Shown: piece after piece, positions 7,694 to 14,664 of the stretch | How the letters are laid out: each line of letters starts with the position of its first letter | Numbering within the stretch: the stretch's first letter is position 1 | DNA from: Clostridia bacterium | Lineage (GTDB): Bacteria > Bacillota > Clostridia > Christensenellales > Aristaeellaceae | Length of the DNA: 33,043 bases | Direction: 5' to 3' | NCBI GenBank assembly: GCA_017443295.1 | Contig: JAFSNT010000045.1 | Location: 1 to 33,043, forward strand | Notes under the pieces: generated by a model | Seen by the model: only the letters and a program-made list of their open reading frames with translations | Database searches by the model: none | What the model was told of the DNA's origin: nothing | Made by a program: the position numbers and the translations under genes

Positions 7694-8671
7694 TTAGCGC
7701 AGCCTATTACCGTAAAGGAAAAGGGAAATGTCGCCCAGGAGAAGCACCTTGTCAATGTCATGCTCCTTAAGGTACTGCCTGATGACCAAATGTTTTTTGG
7801 TCTGGTTCTCGTATTCCCGCATATCCACCACATAGGTTTTATGAAAATGCGCGGCCAGCAGCTCCCGCACGGAATGCGAGTAGGAATTGGAAATGATCAG
7901 CAGGTTTTCTTTGTCCTCCATGCCCGTATCGTAGACCAGTTCGCCCCAGTCCCCGCCGTAATAGGTGGCGTAATGGGCGGCTATTTTGCCGGTGGGATAT
8001 TTCCCTTCAAAATACTCCTTCTGGCGGCCGATGGTTTTCTTTCTGCCGTTCGCCGTCACCGTGATTTCCGGCAGCTCATAGCGATACACGGCAAATTTCT
8101 GGGTGGCGTCGCGCGTCTTCGTCCACAGGGCGTAGGAGCCGTTGAACAGGACGTCGAACACCACTTCCTCCGCCGGCTGGTAGGGCGTTTCCTCATCGCC
8201 CAGCAGCAGACGCAGGATTTCCTCGTATCCCTGCTGCGTGCCGATATGGTTCCAGTGGTGATCCGTCTGGAAAAAGAGGCGCATGTAGGTCTCGAAGCTG
8301 TCGATGTTCAGGCAGGCGGCGTGATCCACGCAGGTGAGGCTTTCGCACAGGCCGGTATAGACGTCGTTGGGGCCGCTCAAATCCCTGGTAAAGTCGATAC
8401 TGCGGGAATTGTTGACGAAATAAAAATACACGTCCACGTCGTCGCCGGAAAGAACCTGATTAAAGTTATCCACATGAAAGGCGATTTGATCGCGGGCTTT
8501 GTCCTCCACGTCGTAGCGGTATTCCACGATATAGCCCTGATCTCCGTAGAAATAATAATTCCTTGTACCGCTTCTCCGGTATTCCGCCGGAGCGCCCGCC
8601 GCCAGCGCGGAAACGGCGTCCGAACAGCACAAAAGTGCCGCCAGCAGCAAAGCGATGATCCGTCTTTTCAT
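7694..8671 (-). CDS. Secreted DHHW (SGNH-like) family protein
   Basis: 325 aa with an N-terminal signal peptide (hydrophobic core IIALLLAALL, cleavage near ALAAG). The motif QTDHHWNHIGTQQGY (DHHW at about 137-140) names the family, whose members are related to the SGNH hydrolases AlgJ/AlgX that act in O-acetylation of cell-surface polymers. A second block, LLIISNSYSHSVRELL, would carry the serine in the usual SNS/SYS position. It probably acts outside the membrane on a surface glycan; no acetyl-exporting MBOAT protein is in the window, so the partner is unknown. Start: ATG at 8671 with AGGAGG 6 nt upstream; a GTG at 8686 lies upstream of that site and is rejected. Confidence 0.82.
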   Translation of the reverse strand: MKRRIIALLLAALLCCSDAVSALAAGAPAEYRRSGTRNYYFYGDQGYIVEYRYDVEDKARDQIAFHVDNFNQVLSGDDVDVYFYFVNNSRSIDFTRDLSGPNDVYTGLCESLTCVDHAACLNIDSFETYMRLFFQTDHHWNHIGTQQGYEEILRLLLGDEETPYQPAEEVVFDVLFNGSYALWTKTRDATQKFAVYRYELPEITVTANGRKKTIGRQKEYFEGKYPTGKIAAHYATYYGGDWGELVYDTGMEDKENLLIISNSYSHSVRELLAAHFHKTYVVDMREYENQTKKHLVIRQYLKEHDIDKVLLLGDISLFLYGNRLR

Positions 8672-8696
8672 AAAGCGCCTCCTCACGAAAGCACGG

Positions 8697-8754
8697 GGGG
8701 ACGGTCCTCCGTGTTCAAATCATTGGCTGAAAACGAACACAGAGAACCGTCCCC
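8697..8754. repeat. GGGGACGG palindrome, copy B
   Basis: Arms GGGGACGGTCCTCCGTGTTC (8697-8716) and GAACACAGAGAACCGTCCCC (8735-8754) pair except at two positions that remain G-U compatible in RNA. Plus-strand flank TATGTTTTTT. It lies 8 nt past the stop codon of the small secreted gene and just before the ribosome site of the DHHW gene. Confidence 0.85.
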
Positions 8755-8762
8755 TATGTTTT

Positions 8763-9203
8763 TTACTGGGCTTCCACCCGGAACAGGTACAGGACGGCGG
8801 CCGCCTCCACCATGTTGAATTTCATGGACAGCGTTCCGTCCTGGAGCAGCTGAAGCGTAAAGATCACAAGCCCTTCTTCCGGTTCAAAAACCATGGTGCC
8901 GTCCGCGTAATGAAACGGGAGAGGATCGGCGCCCATATCCGGCATGCCGGTAAAGGACGCAAAGCCATTTTCGATGTGAACGGTCATGAGCGACTCCATG
9001 CCCAAATCGCTGAGATGGGGTTCCGCCTCAAACGCGTCTTTGCCGTGCCCCGCATACGCGCAGACCCAGTTCCCGGCATAGTCCGCCTCCAGCGCCTCCG
9101 GGTTCGGCTCCGCCACGGCAAAGGGCTGCTCGGCCATCGAGGAAACCGTCACGCACACAAGCAGCAGGGCAAGCAGAACGGATACAAAATTCTTCATGGT
9201 CAT
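8763..9203 (-). CDS. Small secreted protein of unknown function
   Basis: 146 aa. It starts with a clear signal peptide (MTMKNFVSVLLALLLVCVTV, cleavage near SSMAEQ). The mature part opens YAGNWVCAYAGHGKDAF and alternates short hydrophobic strands with Gly/Asp turns, ending ALYLF-like (AVLYLFRVEAQ). This is consistent with a small beta-barrel of lipocalin-like type, but no named family is certain. The start at 9203 has AAGGA upstream; the ATG at 9197 is a possible alternative. It precedes the DHHW gene on the same strand, so both could serve the surface. Similar short secreted proteins often occur in many copies in such genomes, which a genome search would show. Confidence 0.7.
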   Translation of the reverse strand: MTMKNFVSVLLALLLVCVTVSSMAEQPFAVAEPNPEALEADYAGNWVCAYAGHGKDAFEAEPHLSDLGMESLMTVHIENGFASFTGMPDMGADPLPFHYADGTMVFEPEEGLVIFTLQLLQDGTLSMKFNMVEAAAVLYLFRVEAQ

Positions 9204-9304
9204 TCCTTCCTTCCGAACGGTATATTGGCAACTGCCTACCATGTTTAATTATTCGCGCGCCCCCGGTTTTCCTGCAAAGAGAACAAAATTCCATAAATAC
9301 AGCG

Positions 9305-9365
9305 CGGGGGACGGCCCTGCGTGCCGGATTCAGCGGTTGAATCCAGCGCGCGGAGCCGTCCCCCG
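9305..9365. repeat. GGGGACGG palindrome, copy C
   Basis: Outer stem CGGGGGACGGC (9305-9315) with GCCGTCCCCCG (9355-9365); inner hairpin GGATTCA/TGAATCC. It lies 4 nt past the stop of the PIN gene. The 61-bp unit differs from copy D (10146-10206) at a single base. Confidence 0.92.
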
Positions 9366-9369
9366 AATT

Positions 9370-9771
9370 TTATATTTTCATGAAATCTGCCGCGGAAATA
9401 ATCTTTGGATGCCGGATGCTGGATTCTAAAAAGTCCAAATCGCCTGTCAGCAGATAATCCGCGCCCGCTTGCCATGCCGCACGCAGGATCGGGCGATCCT
9501 TTACATCCCTGATTTTCTTTTCGTCCGGATTCTCATCTTCCGGCGTCGGCACCATACGGATCACTTGCAGCGCGTGATACAGAAAGGCTTCCAATTCCAT
9601 CGTTTTCTTCGGGAACTTTTCCTGAAATTTCCGGTGCAGTTCATCCACGATGTAATCGCATACCACCGGCTGATTGGGTGGGCTGATGGCTTTGATAAAG
9701 GCTTTTGCAGCTGTTCCCTGAGGACTGATCGCCGCTGAGATGAAGATGTTGGTGTCGATCATCACCTTCAT
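9370..9771 (-). CDS. PIN-domain ribonuclease toxin
   Basis: A 133-aa protein of the PIN_3 type, predicted magnesium-dependent RNase of a type II toxin-antitoxin pair. The acidic active-site residues are visible: Asp6 (MIDTNIF), Glu44 (YIVDELHRKF), Asp92 (VKDRPIL) and Asp111/Asp113 (LLTGDLDFL). Its ATG overlaps the antitoxin stop codon by 4 nt (ATGA), so the two are translationally coupled, with the antitoxin first. It should cut a specific RNA when not bound by its partner; the target is not readable. Palindrome C follows its stop codon. Confidence 0.92.
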   Translation of the reverse strand: MKVMIDTNIFISAAISPQGTAAKAFIKAISPPNQPVVCDYIVDELHRKFQEKFPKKTMELEAFLYHALQVIRMVPTPEDENPDEKKIRDVKDRPILRAAWQAGADYLLTGDLDFLESSIRHPKIISAADFMKI

Positions 9772-10043
9772 TCAGCGTCTTCCTCCCGCCGGGATGCGGT
9801 GATCCACGCCGCCACGTCTTCGTCTGTAAACAGGCCCGCTTTTTCGCCCTCTCCCTTCATTTGCATCTGGAAGCGCTGCAAGGCGTAAAGCGCGGAATTT
9901 ACCACTTTTACGGTGTTTCCTTCCACGATAAAGGTCACGCGATCCCCTGTATTGATCCCCAGCGCCGCCCGGACGTTCTTCGGAATTGTCACCTGGCCTT
10001 TGGCCATGACGCGCGCGTCATTGACAAATGCGGTTTCTGACAT
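9768..10043 (-). CDS. AbrB/MazE-family antitoxin
   Basis: A 91-aa partner of the PIN toxin. Residues 11-50 hold the swapped-hairpin AbrB DNA-binding domain: ARVMAKGQVTIPKNVRAALG, then GDRVTFIVEGNTVKVV. The acidic C-terminal tail (FTDEDVAAW... REEDAE) should wrap the toxin. I choose the ATG at 10043, which has GGAGGT 7 nt upstream; the longer frame upstream runs through the promoter. It probably represses its own operon through the perfect palindrome at 10071-10091, which lies just downstream of the -10. Orientation, overlap and operator together make a textbook type II module. Confidence 0.93.
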   Translation of the reverse strand: MSETAFVNDARVMAKGQVTIPKNVRAALGINTGDRVTFIVEGNTVKVVNSALYALQRFQMQMKGEGEKAGLFTDEDVAAWITASRREEDAE

Positions 10044-10070
10044 CTGACATACCTCCAATCTTTCGGTAGG

Positions 10071-10121
10071 AAAGTAGGAATTTCCTACTTTTATTATACG
10101 CCATGCCAGCGGATTTGACAA
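10071..10121 (-). promoter_or_regulatory. Toxin-antitoxin promoter and operator
   Basis: On the minus strand: TTGTCA (10116-10121), 17 nt, TATAAT (10093-10098). Directly after it lies a 21-nt perfect inverted repeat (10071-10091), arms AAAGTAGGAA and TTCCTACTTT around one centre base. A third half-site copy (CGGTAGGAA-like) lies just beyond at about 10064. Binding of the AbrB-type antitoxin here would block transcription start, the usual autoregulation of such operons. Confidence 0.82.
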
Positions 10122-10143
10122 CCTCTGTTTTTTCCCAAACCAG

Positions 10144-10208
10144 CACGGGGGACGGCCCTGCGTACCGGATTCAGCGGTTGAATCCAGCGCGCGGAGCCGT
10201 CCCCCGTG
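10144..10208. repeat. GGGGACGG palindrome, copy D
   Basis: Arms CACGGGGGACGGC (10144-10156) and GCCGTCCCCCGTG (10196-10208) with the same inner GGATTCA/TGAATCC hairpin as copy C. It lies 15 nt past the stop of the NlpC/P60 gene. Confidence 0.93.
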
Positions 10209-10223
10209 TTTTGTGTTTGCAAA

Positions 10224-11039
10224 TCAGCGCGATTGCAGCCAGCGGTTAATGGTTTCGTCGTAGTACAGCTGTTTCCAGAGGCCCACGCGGTTCCAGCTGC
10301 CGTTGATGGACGCCCCCTGGAAATAAGAATGGATGACGCAGCCCCTGGATTTGCTGGAGGCCATAGCGCCATAATACGTCCCGGTATAAATACCGATATG
10401 GGATGCGTTGCCTATTTTGTCGGCCTTGTATTTTTGGGGTTCCTTCCCGTCAGATTCCAGAATGTACAGGAACGCGCCTTTGGGGATGTAGCCGAAAAGG
10501 GCGATGCATTCCTCCGGCGTGCCGGTCCAGGTCATGGTGCGGTACCAGGCGTTGCTGCCCGCCAGGTCCACGGGCATACCCGCGTCCTTGAGGCAGGCCT
10601 CCACAAAGGCCTGACAGTCCATAAGATAGTAGGGTGTGCCTAAATATTTTTCCCCCTCTTTGGCAACCGACGCGGCTTTCACCGAAGGCGTGACGTAGAG
10701 GGTATCGGTGTATGAATATGCGATCTTGTTTTTACCGCACCATTCTTCCGCGTAGCTGCCCTTGGTCACGGTGGCAAAAAAGCTCTTCGCCGTGCCCTCG
10801 AAGGCCGTTCCATCAATGTCCTTCACCGAGGCGGGAATCGTGGCGTGGAGCAGGGTGGCGGTGGAGAAAGCGCGCGCGCCGATGGCGGTCACGCCGTCGG
10901 GGATGGTCACGTCCGTGATGGGAACGCCATAGAACGCTTCTTTTTCAATCTCCTTCAGGCCGGACGGAAGAACGGCGGCGCTGGCGGAGGCGGTCCACAA
11001 AAGCAGCACCGCGATCAGCAAACAAAAAACACGCCGCAT
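10224..11039 (-). CDS. Secreted BspA-type LRR plus NlpC/P60 cysteine peptidase
   Basis: 271 aa. A signal peptide (residues 1-21) is followed by a short BspA-like leucine-rich region (about 26-85, with LKEIEKEAFYG, TIPDGVTAIGARAF and ATIPASVKDIDGTAF) and then an NlpC/P60 domain (about 122-260). The catalytic pair is visible: Cys142 in LMDCQAFVEACL and His214 in NASHIGIYTG. NlpC/P60 enzymes cut peptide stems in peptidoglycan, so a wall-remodelling hydrolase is likely; the LRR part may bind another surface protein. GGAGG lies 7 nt before the ATG, and a sigma-A-like promoter is at 11120-11147. Palindrome D follows the stop codon. Confidence 0.88.
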   Translation of the reverse strand: MRRVFCLLIAVLLLWTASASAAVLPSGLKEIEKEAFYGVPITDVTIPDGVTAIGARAFSTATLLHATIPASVKDIDGTAFEGTAKSFFATVTKGSYAEEWCGKNKIAYSYTDTLYVTPSVKAASVAKEGEKYLGTPYYLMDCQAFVEACLKDAGMPVDLAGSNAWYRTMTWTGTPEECIALFGYIPKGAFLYILESDGKEPQKYKADKIGNASHIGIYTGTYYGAMASSKSRGCVIHSYFQGASINGSWNRVGLWKQLYYDETINRWLQSR

Positions 11040-11119
11040 CGTCTTTCCTCCTCTTTTTACCGGATAGAAGCATCATGGCTGTGCCGTGAAGCAGAAAATC
11101 CCCCCCATATACACTATAT

Positions 11120-11147
11120 ATTGTATTCCTCTCCCCGATTTTGTCAA
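11120..11147 (-). promoter_or_regulatory. Predicted promoter of the LRR-NlpC/P60 gene
   Basis: Minus strand: TTGACA (11142-11147), 16-nt spacer, TACAAT (11120-11125). Start near 11113, leader about 74 nt. Confidence 0.65.
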
Positions 11148-11190
11148 TAAATACGCAAATTTTCTGTATAAATTACAAGCCCATAGATGG

Positions 11191-11219
11191 AAAAAAAGGG
11201 CGGAAAATCGCCGCCCTTT
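11191..11219 (-). terminator. Rho-independent terminator of the xth-MATE operon
   Basis: Minus strand: stem AAAGGGCGG (11211-11219) with CCGCCCTTT (11195-11203) around a 7-nt loop, followed by further T residues. About 94 nt past the MATE stop codon. Confidence 0.9.
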
Positions 11220-11312
11220 AGAAAGTTATTCCTTTCTACCCTGCCCCCTGGAAGAACCGCCGGGAAACGGAGTTCGCGCGTTACTGTGAAGCGGAAAACT
11301 GAACAGGAACAG

Positions 11313-12674
11313 TTATTCCAGTTCCTCCCGGGTGATATTGCGCAGCCATTTGTTGCTTCGGTAATGGGAAATGACCCAGGGCCATTTCACGAATTCATCC
11401 GTACACATGAAGAAATACACCCACATGGGCGGCAGTTTCAGCACGGCGGCGGTGAGGAACGCCAGGGGCACGCCGTAGCCCCACATATCAATGGTGTCGC
11501 AGATGAAGCCCCACCGGCTGTCGCCGCCCGCCCGGAACACGCCCGCGATCAGCGTGGTATTCACCGCCGCGCCCATGACGTAATAGGAATTGATGAACAG
11601 CATCACGCGCAGAAAGCCCTTGCCCGCCTCGGTGAGGTCGGCAAAGTTCAGCATAATGGGCATGGCCGCCAAGATGATCCCGCCGCCCACGGCCCCGAAA
11701 AGCACCGTCAGCCGCATGAGCTGCTTCCCCGCCTTTTCCGCCTCCGCCATCCGGTTTTCGCCGATGAGCTGGCCCAGCAGGATGCCCCCCGCGCTGGCCA
11801 CGCTGAAGCACAGGATGGTGCCGAAGCTCCGGGCCAGGGTGGCGAAGGAATTGGCGGCCACCATGTCCGTGCCCAAGAACTGGCCGATCACCACGGAATA
11901 CATGGAAAAGGCCAGGCCCCAGGAGGTATCGTTCAGCACGGCGGGCAGGGCCATGCGCACAAAGTCCTTTTGCAGCAGGCGGTTTAAATGAATCGCGTCG
12001 GAAAGGCGCAGCTTCACGTCCCGGCTGGTTCTGGACACGATCAGGCACAGCACAAGCTCCAGCAGCCGGGAAACGGAGGTGCCGATGGCCACGCCCATGG
12101 CCCCGAGCTTCGGCGCGCCGAACAGGCCGAAGATGAACACGGCGTTCAGCAGGATATTCAGCACGAAGGCGAAGGTGTTCAGGGCGGAAGCCACAGCAAC
12201 CCGCCCGATGCTGCGCAGGGTGGATAAATAAATCTCGATGACGCCCCAGCACAGGTACGCCACGCTGATGCAGCGCAAATACTGCGCGCCGATCTCGATC
12301 AGCGTCTCGTCCGGGGTGAACGCGCGCATCATGAGCCGGGGAAAGAACAGCGCCGCCGCGCCGAACAAGCCGGAGCAAATCAGAGAAAAGCGCAGGGCGA
12401 TGCCCTGCACCAGATGGACGGCGCGCAGATCCTTTTTGCCAAAGTATTGGGCGCTGAGCATGGTGACGCCCGTGCCTAAGCCGTACAGCACCATAAACAG
12501 CACGTTGGCGTACTGCGCCGCCAGGGAAACCGCCGAAATGTGGGCCTGCCCCACGTAATTGAGCATCACCACGTCCGACGAGCTGACGGCGGTACTCAGC
12601 AGATTTTGCACGATGATGGGCAGGGTCAGCTTCATGATCCGGCCATAGTGGTTTTGGGTGGTCTGGGTGTTCAT
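11313..12674 (-). CDS. MATE family efflux transporter
   Basis: A 453-aa integral membrane exporter, usual length for the family, with twelve hydrophobic segments in two related halves. The N-terminus shows family features: MKLTLPIIVQNLLSTAVSSS, then VVMLNYVGQAHISAVSLA and GTGVTMLSAQYFGKKD. The second half repeats the pattern, including SVASAGGILLGQLIGE. MATE proteins move cationic drugs or metabolites out using Na+ or H+. The start lies 6 nt after the stop of exonuclease III and has only a weak ribosome site, so translation is probably coupled. The terminator at 11191-11219 closes the operon. Substrate unknown. Confidence 0.93.
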   Translation of the reverse strand: MNTQTTQNHYGRIMKLTLPIIVQNLLSTAVSSSDVVMLNYVGQAHISAVSLAAQYANVLFMVLYGLGTGVTMLSAQYFGKKDLRAVHLVQGIALRFSLICSGLFGAAALFFPRLMMRAFTPDETLIEIGAQYLRCISVAYLCWGVIEIYLSTLRSIGRVAVASALNTFAFVLNILLNAVFIFGLFGAPKLGAMGVAIGTSVSRLLELVLCLIVSRTSRDVKLRLSDAIHLNRLLQKDFVRMALPAVLNDTSWGLAFSMYSVVIGQFLGTDMVAANSFATLARSFGTILCFSVASAGGILLGQLIGENRMAEAEKAGKQLMRLTVLFGAVGGGIILAAMPIMLNFADLTEAGKGFLRVMLFINSYYVMGAAVNTTLIAGVFRAGGDSRWGFICDTIDMWGYGVPLAFLTAAVLKLPPMWVYFFMCTDEFVKWPWVISHYRSNKWLRNITREELE

Positions 12675-12680
12675 CGTATT

Positions 12681-13436
12681 TTACGCCTGCAAAACCAGCT
12701 CCACGGGGCAGTGGTCGGAGCCGAAGATTTCGGGGTGGATGGAGGCGGAAACCAGCCGGGGGGTGAGGGACTGGGACACGATGAAGTAATCAATGCGCCA
12801 GCCCGCGTTGTTTTCCCGGGCGTGGAAGCGGTAGCTCCACCAGCTGTACGCGCCGGTCACGTCGGGGTGGAAATGGCGAAAGGTGTCCACGAAGCCGCTG
12901 CCCAGCAGGGCGGTCATTTTGTCCCGCTCCTCCTGGGTGAAGCCCGCGTTATGGATGTTGGATTTGGGGTTCTTGATGTCGATTTCGGTGTGGGCCACGT
13001 TCAGATCGCCGCAGAAGATCACGGGCTTTTCCTGTTCCAGCCCCTTCAGATAGGCCAGAAAAGCGTCCTCCCACTGCATGCGGTAGGGCAGGCGGGCCAG
13101 ACCGTCCTGGGAATTGGGGGTGTACACGGTGATGAAAAAGAAGTCCGGGAACTCCAGGGTGATCACCCGGCCCTCATGGTCAAATTCGTCGATGCCGATG
13201 CCATACCGCACGGACAGCGGCTCCTGCCGGGTGAATACCGCCGTGCCGGAATAGCCCTTCTTTTCGGCGTAATTCCAGTACTGATGATAGCCCGGCAGCT
13301 CCAGCGCGATCTGCCCGGCCTGCAGCTTGGTTTCCTGGAGGCAGAAAATGTCCGCGTCCAGGGCGTTGAACGTGTCCTGAAATCCCTTGCCCATCACGGC
13401 CCGCAGGCCGTTCACATTCCATGAAATCAGCTTCAT
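12681..13436 (-). CDS. xth: Exodeoxyribonuclease III (AP endonuclease)
   Basis: A 251-aa Mg-dependent base-excision repair enzyme that cuts DNA 5' of abasic sites and trims 3' ends. All signature motifs are present: Asn7 (SWNVNGLRA), Glu35 (FCLQETKLQ), Asp144/Asn146 (FCGDLNVAHTEID), the WRIDYF block and the catalytic Asp241-His242 in GSDHCPVEL. AGGAGGG lies about 8 nt before the ATG. It forms an operon with the MATE gene, and the heptamer-repeat element H1 lies just upstream. In Bacillus the orthologue is called exoA. Confidence 0.96.
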   Translation of the reverse strand: MKLISWNVNGLRAVMGKGFQDTFNALDADIFCLQETKLQAGQIALELPGYHQYWNYAEKKGYSGTAVFTRQEPLSVRYGIGIDEFDHEGRVITLEFPDFFFITVYTPNSQDGLARLPYRMQWEDAFLAYLKGLEQEKPVIFCGDLNVAHTEIDIKNPKSNIHNAGFTQEERDKMTALLGSGFVDTFRHFHPDVTGAYSWWSYRFHARENNAGWRIDYFIVSQSLTPRLVSASIHPEIFGSDHCPVELVLQA

Positions 13437-13485
13437 ATCCGTGCCCTCCTTCGTGAAAAAAACCTAATGGACGATTTTACGAAGA

Positions 13486-13597
13486 TAGGAGGTAGGAAGT
13501 AGGAGGTAGGAGGTTTTATCATGTCCATCAAAGTGTGAGGGTTCTTCCTTTTGTGGACTATATAAATTTCCTACCTCCTACCTCCTACTTCCTACCT
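13486..13597. repeat. Heptamer-arm hairpin element H1
   Basis: Left arm (from 13486) made of four 7-nt units of GGAGGTA/GGAAGTA type; right arm (13564-13597) its reverse complement. About 25 nt match perfectly. The interior continues the pairing (GTCCA near 13523 with TGGAC near 13555). The right arm supplies the last three codons and the stop of the HAD gene. Sister elements are at 20153, 21588, 25282 and 26212. Confidence 0.92.
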
Positions 13598-14256
13598 GAC
13601 TTAAAGTGTCTTTTCTCGTTCCAGCCCACCGTTTCCATCTCCGGCGCGGCTTTGCGCAGGGCCTTTTTGGGGTTCACCTGCACGGGATGGCCGCACAGAA
13701 GCAGCATGGGCAGGTCGCTTTTGCTGTCGCCGTAGGCAAAGGAAGCGGCAAAGTCCGCTTCCCGGTTTTGCTCCCGAAGCCAGGCCCGGATGCGGCGGGG
13801 CTTTTCCTCGCCCTTGCAGTTTTCGCCCACGGTGCCGTCGGGGCGTAAGGGCGTGGCCAGCAGGGCGGAAAAGCCCAGTTCGTCGGCAACGATTTGCATA
13901 TAATTTTCCGTGGATGCCGTTACCAGCACGGTTTCCCGGCCCGCCTGCCGGTGAAGGTCAAGGCAGGCTTGGGCCTGGGGATAGACCCGGGGCAGCAGAC
14001 AGTCCCGCACAAAGTCCCGATCCAGGGCTTCCCGATCCGCCGGGGACAGGCGCATGCGAAAGCGCAGAGCGGCGTTTTTGCTGTCCGCCGCGCTGACCAA
14101 TCCCAGCACGTAGCCCGCCGCCGCCAGCAGCGCCCGGCAAAAATCACGCCGGGGCATGATTCCCCGTTTCCGGGCATATCGCACAAAGGCGGCGATGCTG
14201 TCCCCCGGAATCAGGGTGCCGTCGAAGTCAAAAAAGGCAAACGCTTGCTTTTCCAT
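13585..14256 (-). CDS. HAD-superfamily phosphatase, subfamily IB
   Basis: 223 aa, of the SerB-like IB group, which dephosphorylates phosphoserine or other small phosphomonoesters. Motif I, FFDFDGTLIPGD, supplies nucleophile Asp10 and acid Asp12; motif II is VLVTAST; motif III/IV is AYGDSKSDLPMLLL. The helical cap lies between residues 20 and 95. The stop codon and the last three codons (Gly-Arg-Lys) lie inside the right arm of repeat H1, so the original C-terminus may have been replaced by repeat insertion. The ribosome site before the ATG is weak, and the upstream region is also filled with inverted repeats. The gene is thus bracketed by repeat DNA on both sides. Confidence 0.9.
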   Translation of the reverse strand: MEKQAFAFFDFDGTLIPGDSIAAFVRYARKRGIMPRRDFCRALLAAAGYVLGLVSAADSKNAALRFRMRLSPADREALDRDFVRDCLLPRVYPQAQACLDLHRQAGRETVLVTASTENYMQIVADELGFSALLATPLRPDGTVGENCKGEEKPRRIRAWLREQNREADFAASFAYGDSKSDLPMLLLCGHPVQVNPKKALRKAAPEMETVGWNEKRHFKSGRK

Positions 14257-14304
14257 ACATGCTCAAACAATTTGTATCTGTTCAGTCGAGCATGGTTTTT
14301 CAAA

Positions 14305-14446
14305 TTGTTGGATTTGCAACTGTAGCGGGCGGATAATATCCGCCCGCCTTTGCCGAATGAAACGAACGTTTGGAAATCCAACGAAACCGTTATTCCACGG
14401 GTGGCGGGCGGATATTATCCGCCCCTACATATCTGTAATCCAACAA
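14305..14446. mobile_element. MITE-like element 1
   Basis: About 142 bp with long terminal inverted repeats. The left end runs TTGTTGGATT to CCGCCCGCC (14305-14347) and the right end is its near reverse complement (14403-14446). Each repeat contains its own near-palindrome, GGGCGGATAATATCCGCCC or its complement. No coding capacity, so a non-autonomous element is the likely nature. Target-site duplication is not clear. Confidence 0.75.
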
Positions 14447-14516
14447 AGTTGATCAACCTGGTCAGACTGAATCTTTCTGTCAACCCCTCCCTTATAGCTT
14501 TCTCGGAAGGGGGGGG

Positions 14517-14651
14517 TTGGGGGAAAACCGCTCTTTCAGCAATACGGCTTTAGACGTATTGCGCGATACCATTCAAGTACCTTAGAACTACAGCGCGGGC
14601 AAGCGAAGCGCAGGCCGTGCGATGCAATTCCAAAGAGCGGTTTCCCCCCAA
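14517..14651. mobile_element. MITE-like element 2
   Basis: About 135 bp with 20-bp terminal inverted repeats that match at 19 positions: TTGGGGGAAAACCGCTCTTT (14517-14536) and AAAGAGCGGTTTCCCCCCAA (14632-14651). The interior has a hairpin CAATACG/CGTATTG (about 14540-14561). No open frame. It ends 13 nt from the stop of the next gene. Confidence 0.75.
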
Positions 14652-14664
14652 TTTATCAAATCAT

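Larger units (their letters stand above)
14257..14664. other. Gene-free region packed with inverted repeats
   Basis: This 408-nt gap has no credible gene. From left to right it holds a hairpin CATGCTC/GAGCATG and AACAATTTG/CAAATTGTT (14257-14312), MITE-like element 1 (14305-14446), a hairpin CAACCCCTCCCTT with its near-complement (14481-14518) and MITE-like element 2 (14517-14651). Confidence 0.85.

Noticed and set aside
13486..13600. CRISPR-like array
   Set aside because: The repeats are contiguous 7-nt units without spacers, in inverted arms.
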